64,000 nucleotides of DNA from Flavobacterium frigoritolerans (GTDB taxonomy: Bacteria > Bacteroidota > Bacteroidia > Flavobacteriales > Flavobacteriaceae): the NCBI RefSeq assembly GCF_025847275.1, contig NZ_JAOZEV010000005.1, positions 273,452-337,451 of the forward strand, read 5' to 3'. Below are positions 26,716 to 34,879 of this stretch, in pieces. Under the pieces are notes generated by a model. It was not told the origin of the DNA. It saw only the letters and a program-made list of their open reading frames with translations, and ran no database searches. Made by a program: the position numbers and the translations under genes. Every line of letters starts with the position of its first letter. Within the stretch, counting starts at the first letter, position 1.

Positions 26716-27206
26716 GATGCTTTAAAAAAAATGTGTCAAGTGTGCCATTTCATCTAGTGATAAAATTGATAGATTATTGAGGTTATAAAATCAAGAAATT
26801 AGTATGATTTTAAATGCTCATAAATTAATTAAGAGGAAGCAGCTATAGTGTGAAATTTGACTGAAAGACGAAAAAACATAAGTTTTTTCGTTGTAATATT
26901 AAGTGAAATGAATGAGTAGGAATATTTTAAAGTAATCTCTTAATTGTATTCTTTCTTTTTAAATACTGTTTTTTTGAAATTATTCTGTCCTCGTAATACA
27001 TTTTTAAGTATGAGTTTTAGTACAATTAGGAGTTAAATTCTATTCTCTTTTTAATAGTAAAACTAGTAGTGAGAGAACTATATATTTTATTTGAGATGAT
27101 CCGAAAATAACCCTACCAGTACAAATCGGTTTGTTTTTTTGTTGGTAATGTTTAAAGGATTTTTTTGGTTAATCGATTTTGTATGTTGCAAGTATTGAGA
27201 GGAATG
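26716..27206. other. Long non-coding region upstream of susC
   Basis: Part of the 770 bases between susC and the ACT-domain gene. No reading frame with a recognisable product was found. It contains a perfect 10-bp hairpin (26868-26877 with 26882-26891) resembling a terminator without a gene, a second copy of the susC operator-like motif (27115-27138), and the 8-bp palindrome AATCGATT near 27172. Confidence 0.5.
27115..27138 (-). promoter_or_regulatory. Second copy of the susC upstream motif
   Basis: It matches 26692-26715 at 18 fixed positions: AAAAACAAAC, six variable bases, GTACTGGT on the minus strand. It is about 420 bp further upstream, with no -7 box at the matching distance. Confidence 0.45.
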
Positions 27207-27213
27207 CATAAAA

Positions 27214-27249
27214 AAATCCCTTTTTCAATTTTTAAATTGAAAAAGGGAT
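27214..27249 (-). terminator. Terminator of the ACT-domain gene
   Basis: A 17-bp perfect inverted repeat (27214-27230 with 27233-27249) followed on the minus strand by a T run, just after the stop codon at 27272. Confidence 0.85.
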
Positions 27250-27271
27250 TGAGAAGTATTTTATAAGAAAT

Positions 27272-27928
27272 CTAGTTTTTTAAATCTTTGATAACTTTAA
27301 AAGCGATATCTACTTGATCTTCACTTACTAAAATCGTAAATTCATTTGATGTAGAGATTACTTCATTTATTATAATTCCTTCCCAGGCTAAACGCTGGAA
27401 AATGAAGTAATATATACCTGGAACTACGATGTTTTCTTTTGGTAGTTTTACAGTAATTGAAGCTAAATTGCTCAATTTTTGGATTAATTTTTCGCGAGCA
27501 AAATGTTTTTCAACTAGTTGATTTATACTGCTGCTAACTACAATGTTGGTTTCGTTTACTCCACGAGATGAAGTGTAGAATATATCTGATAATGTATTTA
27601 TGTCTGAAATTAAATCGGCTTGTTTGTTTAATACAGTTTCTGATGCTGCAAAAGTGTAATCTGTAAGCTCAGATCTAACTGTAATCTCACCAATATTCTT
27701 GATTACTTTGTTTATCTTATGATTTAATTTAAAATCTAATTCTTCCGTTAGTCGTTTTAAAGACATTACTACAGCGCCTTGTTTTACTTCTTTACCAAAC
27801 TCGCTTTCTAATTCAGTCATTATATTTCTAGATAATGAGGTCAAATTAATAATGCCAAGTGATAATGCATTTAATAAAAAAGGCTTCGTTTTGATGTAAT
27901 TTTCTACGATGGAGGAAACAGTTTTCAT
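27272..27928 (-). CDS. ACT-domain protein, possible regulator
   Basis: 218 residues. The C-terminal 65 residues (SITVKLPKENIVVPGIYYFIFQRLAWEGI ... FTILVSEDQVDIAFKVI) have the beta-alpha-beta pattern and the start-of-helix residues of the ACT domains in aspartate kinase, so automatic annotation may call it aspartate kinase. There is no kinase catalytic domain. The N-terminal segment (LNALSLGIINLTSLSRNI ... VMSLKRL) looks like a winged helix. I infer a small-molecule-sensing regulator and am unsure of its target. It has a good promoter (27994-28025) and its own terminator, so it is monocistronic. Confidence 0.6.
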   Translation of the reverse strand: MKTVSSIVENYIKTKPFLLNALSLGIINLTSLSRNIMTELESEFGKEVKQGAVVMSLKRLTEELDFKLNHKINKVIKNIGEITVRSELTDYTFAASETVLNKQADLISDINTLSDIFYTSSRGVNETNIVVSSSINQLVEKHFAREKLIQKLSNLASITVKLPKENIVVPGIYYFIFQRLAWEGIIINEVISTSNEFTILVSEDQVDIAFKVIKDLKN

Positions 27929-27993
27929 AATTTTCTGGTTTTTGTACTAACTTAGTGTGGTTGGTTTAGTTAATTGTGTGTTATATTTTTTTG

Positions 27994-28025
27994 CAAATAT
28001 AAATTAAAAAACAATTTGTTACAAA
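27994..28025 (-). promoter_or_regulatory. Promoter of the ACT-domain gene
   Basis: On the minus strand, TTTG (28025-28022), a 20-base spacer and TATATTTG (28001-27994) match the Bacteroidota -33/-7 consensus. The leader is about 60 bases. Confidence 0.6.
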
Positions 28026-28045
28026 TATAACAATAGAAAATTATG

Positions 28046-28405
28046 TTAAAAGTGATAAAAAGCATCTATAAGATGCTCAACTACAAATGATTCCTTGTTT
28101 TTATGGATTCCGACGATATCAAAACGAACCTCAAAATCTATTTCCCTATCGTTTATGTAGGCATTTACTGCTTTTACAAGTAGTTGAATTTTTTTTGCAT
28201 CAACAAAATCTTGTGGTGATCCAAAATCCAAGTTCGATCTTGTTTTTACTTCTACAATAGCCAGGATATTTTCTTTTGTGGCGATAATATCAATTTCGGC
28301 TTTCTGAAAAGTCCAATTTCGATCTAGAATTTTATAGCCATTTTGTTGGAGATATTCTACAGCAAGTTCTTCTCCTTTTTTTCCGAGCTCATTGTGTTCA
28401 GCCAT
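28046..28405 (-). CDS. yraN: YraN/UPF0102 family putative nuclease
   Basis: A 119-residue, full-length member of UPF0102. Hallmarks in order are GKKGEELAVEYLQQNGYKILDRNW, KAEIDIIA (catalytic-type Asp) and IVEVKTRS, the D-(E/x)xK core of Holliday-junction-resolvase-like endonucleases. The cellular role is not established. It is preceded by a dispersed repeat (28466-28600) that separates it from the LD-carboxypeptidase gene. Confidence 0.9.
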   Translation of the reverse strand: MAEHNELGKKGEELAVEYLQQNGYKILDRNWTFQKAEIDIIATKENILAIVEVKTRSNLDFGSPQDFVDAKKIQLLVKAVNAYINDREIDFEVRFDIVGIHKNKESFVVEHLIDAFYHF

Positions 28406-28465
28406 TTTGTTTAGTTATAGTTTTGAAATGTTATCTAAGGTCATAAAATGATATACAGATGCTTT

Positions 28466-28600
28466 TGAATTTCCTCCTGCTTCAGCTGGAGGTTGAAGAA
28501 TCGATAATAAATGTGGGCTTCAGCCAAATGATAAATCCTTTTGGCTAAAGCCCAATCCTTGTTTTCTTTTTATTACTCCAGCTAAAGCTAGAGCCAATTC
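28466..28600. repeat. Dispersed repeat (AGCTGGAGG type), copy 1
   Basis: Left end CCTCC-x6-AGCTGGAGGTTGA; middle GATAATAAATGTGG and an imperfect hairpin of GGCTTCAGCC/GGCTAAAGCC words; right end CTCCAGCTAAAG inverted relative to the left. A second copy lies at 47611-47732. Non-coding. Confidence 0.65.
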
Positions 28601-28624
28601 AAAAAAAGTGAATAGGTTTTATAA

Positions 28625-29629
28625 CTATTTATTAAAAATAAGTGTACTTCCTGCCGCATTAACTTCTATTGTAACAGTGCTTCCCATTACCAATGCTCTG
28701 TTGTCTTGAATATGTCCTGCAGGGAAATTAAAAATTACAGGAATATTGTATTTTTTGGTAACATCATCAATAATTTCTAATGCATTTTTCCCCCATGGGA
28801 TATCATTATCTTTCATTTTGGTCATAGCACCAATTACTATTCCTTTTAGGTTTTCGATACAACCGTTACGTTTTAAGTTCATCATCATACGGTCTATATG
28901 ATATAGATATTCATCTAAATCTTCTATAAAAAGTATTTTGTTTCTGCAGTCAATAGCCGATTGTGATCCTAATAAACTATATAAAATTGATAAATTACCT
29001 CCAACTAGTTCGCCAGTTGCTTTACCAAATCGATTCATTGGGTCTGGTGAAACTGAATAGGAAATAGGGTTTCCAAACAAAGCCATTTTCATAGTAGCAA
29101 TCGCATCGGGCGTTGCACGAGGAATACTTACAGGCATTATACCATGAATTGATTTGTATCCCATTGTATTAAGATGATTGTGTAAGACTGTTACGTCGCT
29201 AAAGCCTATAACCCATTTAGGATGTTGTCTAAATTTTGTAAAGTCAAGTAGGTCAATCATTCGAACTGTTCCGTAGCCACCGCGAACACACCAAATAGCT
29301 TTAATGTTTGGATTGTCCATTTGATGTTGAAAATCAATGGCACGTTGCTCGTCGGTTCCAGCTAGCTGATTGGTGTCTAAACCAATTGTACTTCCTATTA
29401 CAGCTTCTATTCCCCAACTTTTAAGTAAGTCAATAGTTGGTTTTAAATTATCATCGATGTTTTTTCTTGCTGTTGCTACTAGGGCTACAGTATCGCCTTT
29501 TTGTAAATAAGGTGGTGTTATCATGTTTTGTTGAGATTGACAGGTGAATGATTGTAATGCTATTATAAGAAATGCGAATTTACAAAAAGCAAAATGTTTC
29601 TTTACGTATCGGAATTGGTTAGTATTCAT
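28625..29629 (-). CDS. LD-carboxypeptidase (peptidase S66)
   Basis: A 334-residue serine carboxypeptidase of the muramoyltetrapeptide carboxypeptidase family. The triad is S144 (GFSDVT), E236 (FIEDLDE) and H306 (PAGHIQ), with the family motifs VRGGYGTVRMIDLLDF and GGNLSILYSLLGS. An N-terminal hydrophobic stretch ending SFTC (C30) suggests export, perhaps as a lipoprotein, whereas E. coli LdcA is cytosolic. It should cleave the L,D bond before the terminal D-alanine of peptidoglycan tetrapeptides. It follows the XAC2610-like gene by 11 bases, so the two form an operon. Confidence 0.88.
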   Translation of the reverse strand: MNTNQFRYVKKHFAFCKFAFLIIALQSFTCQSQQNMITPPYLQKGDTVALVATARKNIDDNLKPTIDLLKSWGIEAVIGSTIGLDTNQLAGTDEQRAIDFQHQMDNPNIKAIWCVRGGYGTVRMIDLLDFTKFRQHPKWVIGFSDVTVLHNHLNTMGYKSIHGIMPVSIPRATPDAIATMKMALFGNPISYSVSPDPMNRFGKATGELVGGNLSILYSLLGSQSAIDCRNKILFIEDLDEYLYHIDRMMMNLKRNGCIENLKGIVIGAMTKMKDNDIPWGKNALEIIDDVTKKYNIPVIFNFPAGHIQDNRALVMGSTVTIEVNAAGSTLIFNK

Positions 29630-29640
29630 GTTTTATTTTT

Positions 29641-30657
29641 TTAGTTCACAACAACATTGTCTAATGGCGTTGTAGTTATATCCGTTAGTTTGCCTTTTTT
29701 TGTTGTATTATTTCCAATCCAGTTGTATGTTTTTCCACCAGTAACTATGGTAATTCCTATAGAATTGTTATTGTCATATATGGTATAAATAACATTTTTA
29801 TTCTGGAATGTTATGGTATTGTTTTTTCTGTCAAAATTAAAATCGGGGTTTTGGTAAGCGATATTTATAGGAAAGGAAAACTCCACTTCGTCATTTTTAT
29901 CAATTAAAACATAGTTAAGTGTTCGGTCGTTATTATTAAAAAGCACAACTTGTTTTTGGTTTTTATCTACTTTAAAAGAGAATATTGTTTTTACACCTTC
30001 TTCGTCCAGCGTAATCATTCTTTTGGATATTGTTACCATTTTCTTGCCATCCCAATTTTGTTCACTGTAATTATTATAAGGGAAACCAGTTTGGTCGTCT
30101 TCGACAATCTTAATTACTTTCGGTTTGTTATTCTCGACAATAAATTCCGAAAACTGATGCCAGCAACAGCCATCTTTGGTCATTACACTTATTTTCTTTT
30201 GCTTGTAATCTACCTGAAACATGCCACAATATTCTTGAGCAAGCGCTGTAAAATCGGGGCTGAATTTAAAACCAGTTTTAGAGGCTAGATATATCCTGAA
30301 AGAAGGACCGTGGTAACAACTGTTTTGCCCATCTTCGATAGCAAAATCCTTAATTCCGTCAAAATTGTAATCTTCATACATGATTAAACTTTGCTCGCCA
30401 TAAGGCAGTTGTTTTATGTTTGCCAACGCTTTTCCGTTATATAAACTCAACGCCAGTTCTTCAGCGGCTACTTTTATAATTTGTTTTTGAGATTTAGTAT
30501 CATAAATAGCAATCCAACCTTTAGAAAATACTTCGGATGTGTCCGCGATAAATATCTTTCCATAATAATCCTTTGAGAAGTTATCTACTTTAAAAGTTGC
30601 TTGTGCAAAAGTAAAGTTGCATAAAAAAAGGAGTAAGGTTGCGGTTAAATATTTCAT
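29641..30657 (-). CDS. Secreted XAC2610-related protein
   Basis: 338 residues with a signal peptide ending NFTFAQ (residue 19). The central region has EDYNFDGIKDFAI (an FG-GAP/EF-like acidic loop), CYHGPSFRIYL, EYCGMF and TKDGCCWHQF. This pattern I associate with proteins annotated XAC2610-related. The Xanthomonas founder is a periplasmic inhibitor that protects against a lysozyme-like secreted effector. The C-terminal 120 residues are beta-rich and unrecognised. Its operon partner is a peptidoglycan carboxypeptidase, so a cell-wall protection role is a reasonable guess, not shown. Confidence 0.55.
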   Translation of the reverse strand: MKYLTATLLLFLCNFTFAQATFKVDNFSKDYYGKIFIADTSEVFSKGWIAIYDTKSQKQIIKVAAEELALSLYNGKALANIKQLPYGEQSLIMYEDYNFDGIKDFAIEDGQNSCYHGPSFRIYLASKTGFKFSPDFTALAQEYCGMFQVDYKQKKISVMTKDGCCWHQFSEFIVENNKPKVIKIVEDDQTGFPYNNYSEQNWDGKKMVTISKRMITLDEEGVKTIFSFKVDKNQKQVVLFNNNDRTLNYVLIDKNDEVEFSFPINIAYQNPDFNFDRKNNTITFQNKNVIYTIYDNNNSIGITIVTGGKTYNWIGNNTTKKGKLTDITTTPLDNVVVN

Positions 30658-30718
30658 TTTATATCAATGTTATCAATGTGAATCCCTTATTTAGAACCTA
30701 AACAAGATTATCTGAAAA

Positions 30719-30726
30719 CAAAGATA
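30719..30726 (-). promoter_or_regulatory. -7 box (TATCTTTG) for the XAC2610-like/LD-carboxypeptidase operon
   Basis: It matches TAnnTTTG on the minus strand about 60 bases before the start codon. No -33 element is evident. Confidence 0.4.
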
Positions 30727-30768
30727 ACCATTATGTAAAGTATTTTAAAACTTCTTATTTAAATGAAT

Positions 30769-30776
30769 TAGTTTTG
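30769..30776 (+). promoter_or_regulatory. -7 box (TAGTTTTG) for the EEP-family gene
   Basis: It matches TAnnTTTG, 50 bases before the ATG at 30826, and is divergent from the box at 30719-30726. Confidence 0.4.
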
Positions 30777-30825
30777 TATTTGAAAGAAATTTCTTTAAAA
30801 TAAGTGTTTATAAATAAGAATAACA

Positions 30826-31899
30826 ATGAGAACAATTGCTTTTTCGGTCTTAATTTTTTTAAATTTATTGTTGCAACAGCTACAAGCACAAACAAAAAAG
30901 TATGCTATTCATACTGTAGCTTTTTATAATGTTGAAAACCTTTTTGATACTATAAAGAGTTCAAATATCCGGGATGCCGAATGGACACCAAAAGGATCCC
31001 GACATTGGACATCCCAGAAATATTTTAAAAAACTAGAGAACCTTGCCAGAGTTCTGTCTGAAATTGGAATGCCCACGAATCCTAATCCGCCAACATTTAT
31101 TGGGTGTGCCGAAATAGAAAATAGAGGAGTTCTTGAAGATTTAATAAAACAACCTAAATTAATAGATAATGAATTAGGAATCATTCATTTTGACTCCCCT
31201 GATCATAGAGGTATCGACGTAGCTTTGTTATATCAAAAGAAATATTTTAAACCAGTTACGTTTTCGAATATTCCGCTTGTTATTTATAAAAAACCGATAG
31301 AAAGTATTACTGATACAATTGAGGATAAGAAAAAACGGGTGTTTACTAGAGATCAATTACTCGTAACAGGATTTCTAGATGGAGAAGAAATTAATATAAT
31401 TGTAAATCACTGGCCGTCACGTTCTGGTGGTGAGCAAAAATCGAGTCCGTATCGTGAAGCTGCAGGTGCATTGAACCGAAAAATAATTGATTCCCTGCAA
31501 CGAATAAATCCTAACGCCAAAGTTATTACAATGGGAGATTTTAATGATGGACCTTATAACAAAAGTATAAAAGTTGCGCTTGGTGCGAAAGCCAATAAAG
31601 CCGATGTACCAGAGTTTGGAGTTTACAATCCCTTTGAAGATATGGCAAAGAAAGGAATGGGAACTATTGCTTATCGTGATTCATGGGATGTCTTTGACCA
31701 AATCATGGTTACAGAATCTTTGATTAAGACAGATTTTAAATCTTTTCAATTCTGGAAAGCCGGAATTTTCAATAAATCGTATTTAATACAAAATTCAGGG
31801 AAATACAAAGGATATCCGTTGCGACATGCCGCAACCGAAATAGGTTTTAGTGATCATTTCCCAGTTTATATTTACCTTATTAAAGAAATGAGTTTCTAG
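30826..31899 (+). CDS. Secreted endonuclease/exonuclease/phosphatase family protein
   Basis: 357 residues with a signal peptide ending LQAQ (residue 22). EEP-fold motifs in order: YNVENLFD (Asn), CAEIENRGVLEDL (metal-binding Glu), DHRGIDVALLY, VNHWPSRSGGE, MGDFND and FSDHFPVY. The fold covers DNases, phosphodiesterases and phosphatases; with a signal peptide, scavenging of nucleic acid or phosphate is the likely role. It is monocistronic, and a peculiar ACTG-rich repeat follows it. Confidence 0.85.
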   Translation: MRTIAFSVLIFLNLLLQQLQAQTKKYAIHTVAFYNVENLFDTIKSSNIRDAEWTPKGSRHWTSQKYFKKLENLARVLSEIGMPTNPNPPTFIGCAEIENRGVLEDLIKQPKLIDNELGIIHFDSPDHRGIDVALLYQKKYFKPVTFSNIPLVIYKKPIESITDTIEDKKKRVFTRDQLLVTGFLDGEEINIIVNHWPSRSGGEQKSSPYREAAGALNRKIIDSLQRINPNAKVITMGDFNDGPYNKSIKVALGAKANKADVPEFGVYNPFEDMAKKGMGTIAYRDSWDVFDQIMVTESLIKTDFKSFQFWKAGIFNKSYLIQNSGKYKGYPLRHAATEIGFSDHFPVYIYLIKEMSF

Positions 31900-31907
31900 T
31901 TTTTAGT

Positions 31908-32006
31908 CGCAGTACCAGTGGCAGTATTCAGAAGTGAACTGAACACTGCGACTGCCACTGAATACTGAGAATGGTACTGAACACTGAATATTGTCACTGA
32001 ACACCG
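31908..32006. repeat. Degenerate ACTG-word repeat
   Basis: After a GTCGCAGTACCAGTGGCAG-like start, the sequence is built of ACTG words every 6-7 bases (ACTGAAC, ACTGCG, ACTGCC, ACTGAAT). Some words also occur inverted, so partial hairpins are possible. Non-coding, between the EEP gene and the dioxygenase gene. Confidence 0.6.
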
Positions 32007-32058
32007 AGAAAGAATACTTTTTACTAACTTAGCACCTCAAAACTAGCATCTCATAATT

Positions 32059-32598
32059 ATGGCTATAGCAAAACCATTCAATCTTACTAAATGGATTGAT
32101 GAAAATCGTCACTTACTTAAACCCCCAGTAGGTAATAAAAATTTATATGTTGAATCTGATGATTATATCGTAATGGTTGTTGCGGGGCCTAATGCCCGTA
32201 AAGATTATCATTATAATGAAACAGAAGAACTTTTTTATCAACTTGAGGGAAGCATAAAAGTAATTATCCAAGAAGATGGAGAACGTAAGGAAATGGATTT
32301 ACATGCGGGAGATATGTATCTTCATCCTGCTCGTATACCACATTGTCCAGTACGTTCAGAAGGTTCTATAGGTTTAGTAATCGAAAGAAAACGAGTTGGA
32401 AAGGGGCATAAAGACGGATTGCTTTGGCATTGTGATAATTGCAATCATAAATTGTACGAAGTGTTTTTTGAACTTCATAATATCGAGAAAGATTTCTTAC
32501 CACACTTTGAACATTTCTATAATTCTAAAGATTTGAGAACCTGTACTAAATGTGGTACTGTGATGGAATCTGACCCAAGATTTGTTGCGAAAAAATAA
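32059..32598 (+). CDS. nbaC: 3-hydroxyanthranilate 3,4-dioxygenase
   Basis: A 179-residue cupin. The iron ligands H51, E57 and H95 fall at exactly the positions known from the bacterial enzyme. The C-terminal rubredoxin-like iron site has two CxxC pairs (C125/C128 and C162/C165). It opens the ring of 3-hydroxyanthranilate to aminocarboxymuconate semialdehyde, the step leading to quinolinate (NAD synthesis) or to tryptophan degradation. No other kynurenine-pathway gene is in the window. The immediate upstream DNA is repetitive, and no confident promoter was found. Confidence 0.95.
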   Translation: MAIAKPFNLTKWIDENRHLLKPPVGNKNLYVESDDYIVMVVAGPNARKDYHYNETEELFYQLEGSIKVIIQEDGERKEMDLHAGDMYLHPARIPHCPVRSEGSIGLVIERKRVGKGHKDGLLWHCDNCNHKLYEVFFELHNIEKDFLPHFEHFYNSKDLRTCTKCGTVMESDPRFVAKK

Positions 32599-32744
32599 TT
32601 CGTAGTTTTCTATTTAAAAGGCATACTTTTGCAAAAAAAAAATAAATTATCCACATGGACGATTATTATTCGAGGAAGAAGAAAGATAAACAGAAATAGT
32701 TGTTGTGTAATGCATGCGCTATTTCTATAATAACGTTTTGCATT

Positions 32745-33671
32745 ATGATTACCTTTTACAAAAACAACAACGGATTATTCCCAACAGAAAACCGCGAAAA
32801 CAACAAATGGATTAATGTAGTTTGCCCTACTCAGGAAGAAACTAAATTCTTACTCCAGGAGTTACAAATTCCAGAAGCTTTTTATAACGATATTGAAGAT
32901 ATTGACGAACGGCCACGTATCGAAATCGAAAATGGCTGGTTTCTTATTATATTGCGAATTCCTTTTAAAAGCAATGATGCAAAATTACCATTCAATACAG
33001 CACCATTAGGGTTAATGTTTAAAGATGATGTCTTTGTATCACTTAGTTTTCATCAAACCGAGATTTTACCCGATTTTGTTTTATATACCCAACGCAAAAA
33101 ATCGGATATCAGTAGCCATTTTGATTTGGTTTTAAAATTGCTTTTGTCTTCAAGTATTTGGTTCTTAAAGTACTTAAAGCAAATAAATCAGCGTATTCGA
33201 TTGGCTGAAGATAATCTTGAAAAATCGATTAAAAATGAAGAATTACAAGCATTGCTTCAAATAGAAAAATGTTTGGTGTTCTTTATTACTTCCCTAAAAG
33301 GCAACGATATGTTGTTTCATAGAATTAAAAACCTAAAAAATCACAGAGATGATTTTGACCCTGTTTTAGTTGAGGACGTTGAAATTGAGTTGCGTCAAGC
33401 CGAAGAGACTACAAACATCTACAGTAATATCTTAACCGGAATGATGGATGCTTATGCATCGGTAATCTCGAATAACTTAAATGTTATTATGAAAAGGTTA
33501 ACTTCGATTTCTATAATTTTGATGATTCCAACTTTGGTAGCTAGTTTATACGGGATGAATGTTCCTAATAATCTTCAGGAAAACAACCACGGTTTTTTTA
33601 TCATCTTGCTAATCTCTTTATTAATATCAATTTGCGGCGTTTTCTTGTTTAAGAAAAAGAATATGTTTTAA
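32745..33671 (+). CDS. CorA family metal ion transporter (copy 1)
   Basis: 308 residues from the ATG at 32745; the frame extends to a TTG at 32700, but the family begins at MITFYKNN. A cytoplasmic alpha/beta domain, a long helix, and two C-terminal transmembrane helices are present, with the signature YGMN between them (SLYGMNVPNN) and a basic tail KKKNMF. The loop after GMN lacks the MPEL sequence that the second copy keeps, so ion preference may differ (Mg, Co, Ni or Zn; not predictable). A second CorA gene follows after 229 bases. Confidence 0.88.
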   Translation: MITFYKNNNGLFPTENRENNKWINVVCPTQEETKFLLQELQIPEAFYNDIEDIDERPRIEIENGWFLIILRIPFKSNDAKLPFNTAPLGLMFKDDVFVSLSFHQTEILPDFVLYTQRKKSDISSHFDLVLKLLLSSSIWFLKYLKQINQRIRLAEDNLEKSIKNEELQALLQIEKCLVFFITSLKGNDMLFHRIKNLKNHRDDFDPVLVEDVEIELRQAEETTNIYSNILTGMMDAYASVISNNLNVIMKRLTSISIILMIPTLVASLYGMNVPNNLQENNHGFFIILLISLLISICGVFLFKKKNMF

Positions 33672-33712
33672 CTCATAGGTCAATTCAATAATAAAGAAGG
33701 TATAAACATTAT

Positions 33713-33790
33713 TTCACGCAGATTTCACAAGATTTAAGCTGATATACGCAGACTTATTTACTTATAAATCGGCTTTAATCTGTAATAGCT
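33713..33790. repeat. Intergenic CACGCAGATTT-type repeat
   Basis: It contains CACGCAGATTTCACAAGATT and a TACGCAGACTTA echo, with AATCGGCTTTAATCTG. I recognise this as a word family common between genes of Bacteroidota; only one copy is in the window. Confidence 0.4.
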
Positions 33791-33900
33791 AGGTGAAACA
33801 AAAATCATTTTGCTTGTTTTAAATCCTTAATCGTAACTTTATAGAATTAAAATTAATTACACCTAACAGGTTCAAACTTAATTAAAAATTAAACAGCATA

Positions 33901-34794
33901 ATGACTAAAAATATCTCCGAAAAATCATTTGAATCATTTAATTGGCTTGACATAAAAGGGCCAACAGAAGCACAATTAGAAGATATTGCTAAAAAGTTTG
34001 ACTTGGAGGTTTTTCCTGTCAAGGATTCGGTAGAACATGGGCATTTGCCAAAAATTGAAAAAATCAAAAATTTTAATTTTATTATTCTAAGAGCTTATAC
34101 TGCAAATGAATATGATAATAATTCTACAGTAGGAGAACTTTCAAATAAAGTAGCTTTTTTCTATAATGAAAAGCAACTAATAACGATACACAGAACTTCT
34201 TTTCCTTTTTTGGAGGATATTTTTAAATCAGATTTAAAGTGTACTTCTGTTTATGAATTGCTAATACGCATTTTTAAAGAAATTATTTTAACCTATAACG
34301 CTCCCTCGCAATGGCAAACGGATCAGATAGACGAAGTTGAGAAAACTATTTTCTTAAAGCAACAAAATAAAATCTCTTTGGAGGATTTGTATTTTCAAAA
34401 GGCAGAGACTAGAATTACTAAGAAATTATTGGTGCTAACGCAAAATGTAATTAATAAATTTCATGTTCCAGAAGAAAATTCTTCAGCGCTTGAAGATGTA
34501 AAAGATAATCTGGTTAAGCTTATACTAGCTTATGAGGAGGCTATGGATGATGCGATAAACTTAATGAATACTTTTATGTCGGTGACTGCTCAAAAAAATA
34601 ATGATGTCGTTAAATTATTAACAGTTTTCTCCGCTTTTTTCTTGCCTCTTACCTTTTTGGTTGGGGTTTATGGAATGAATTTTAAATATATGCCAGAATT
34701 AGAATGGAAATATGGGTATTTGTACGCAATTATTTTTATGTTTGTCATGTGTGTTTTTATCTATATATGGTTTAAAAGGAAAAACATTATGTAA
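33901..34794 (+). CDS. CorA family metal ion transporter (copy 2)
   Basis: 297 residues. The N-terminal cytoplasmic domain and long stalk helix are followed by two transmembrane helices with the canonical GVYGMNFKYMPELEW selectivity loop and a basic tail KRKNIM. This loop is the classical magnesium-channel form. The protein is clearly paralogous to the preceding CorA but divergent, so they are probably not a recent duplication. Separate transcription is likely, with a repeat in the gap between them. Confidence 0.92.
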   Translation: MTKNISEKSFESFNWLDIKGPTEAQLEDIAKKFDLEVFPVKDSVEHGHLPKIEKIKNFNFIILRAYTANEYDNNSTVGELSNKVAFFYNEKQLITIHRTSFPFLEDIFKSDLKCTSVYELLIRIFKEIILTYNAPSQWQTDQIDEVEKTIFLKQQNKISLEDLYFQKAETRITKKLLVLTQNVINKFHVPEENSSALEDVKDNLVKLILAYEEAMDDAINLMNTFMSVTAQKNNDVVKLLTVFSAFFLPLTFLVGVYGMNFKYMPELEWKYGYLYAIIFMFVMCVFIYIWFKRKNIM

Positions 34795-34879
34795 CCACAC
34801 GTAATAAAATTTTAATAGATAGATAAATTCAAATATATTTACATAAAAAAATATAACAATTTCTAACCAAAAAGTTACA

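Noticed and set aside
26868..26891. Hairpin upstream of susC as a terminator of a real gene
   Set aside because: A perfect 10-bp stem, but no reading frame with protein-like composition feeds into it on either strand.
27272..27928. Aspartate kinase
   Set aside because: The protein has an ACT-like C terminus but none of the kinase catalytic motifs and is too short.
28466..28600. CRISPR array
   Set aside because: The repeated words are inverted ends and hairpins of a single element, not regularly spaced direct repeats, and no cas genes are present.
32655..32699. Short frame MDDYYSRKKKDKQK before the first CorA gene
   Set aside because: Only 14 residues in AT-rich DNA, with no promoter, conservation data or leader-like regulatory structure visible.
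33713..33790. tRNA gene or remnant between the two CorA genes
   Set aside because: No cloverleaf or TTCGAAT-type arm can be formed; the words match a Bacteroidota intergenic repeat pattern.
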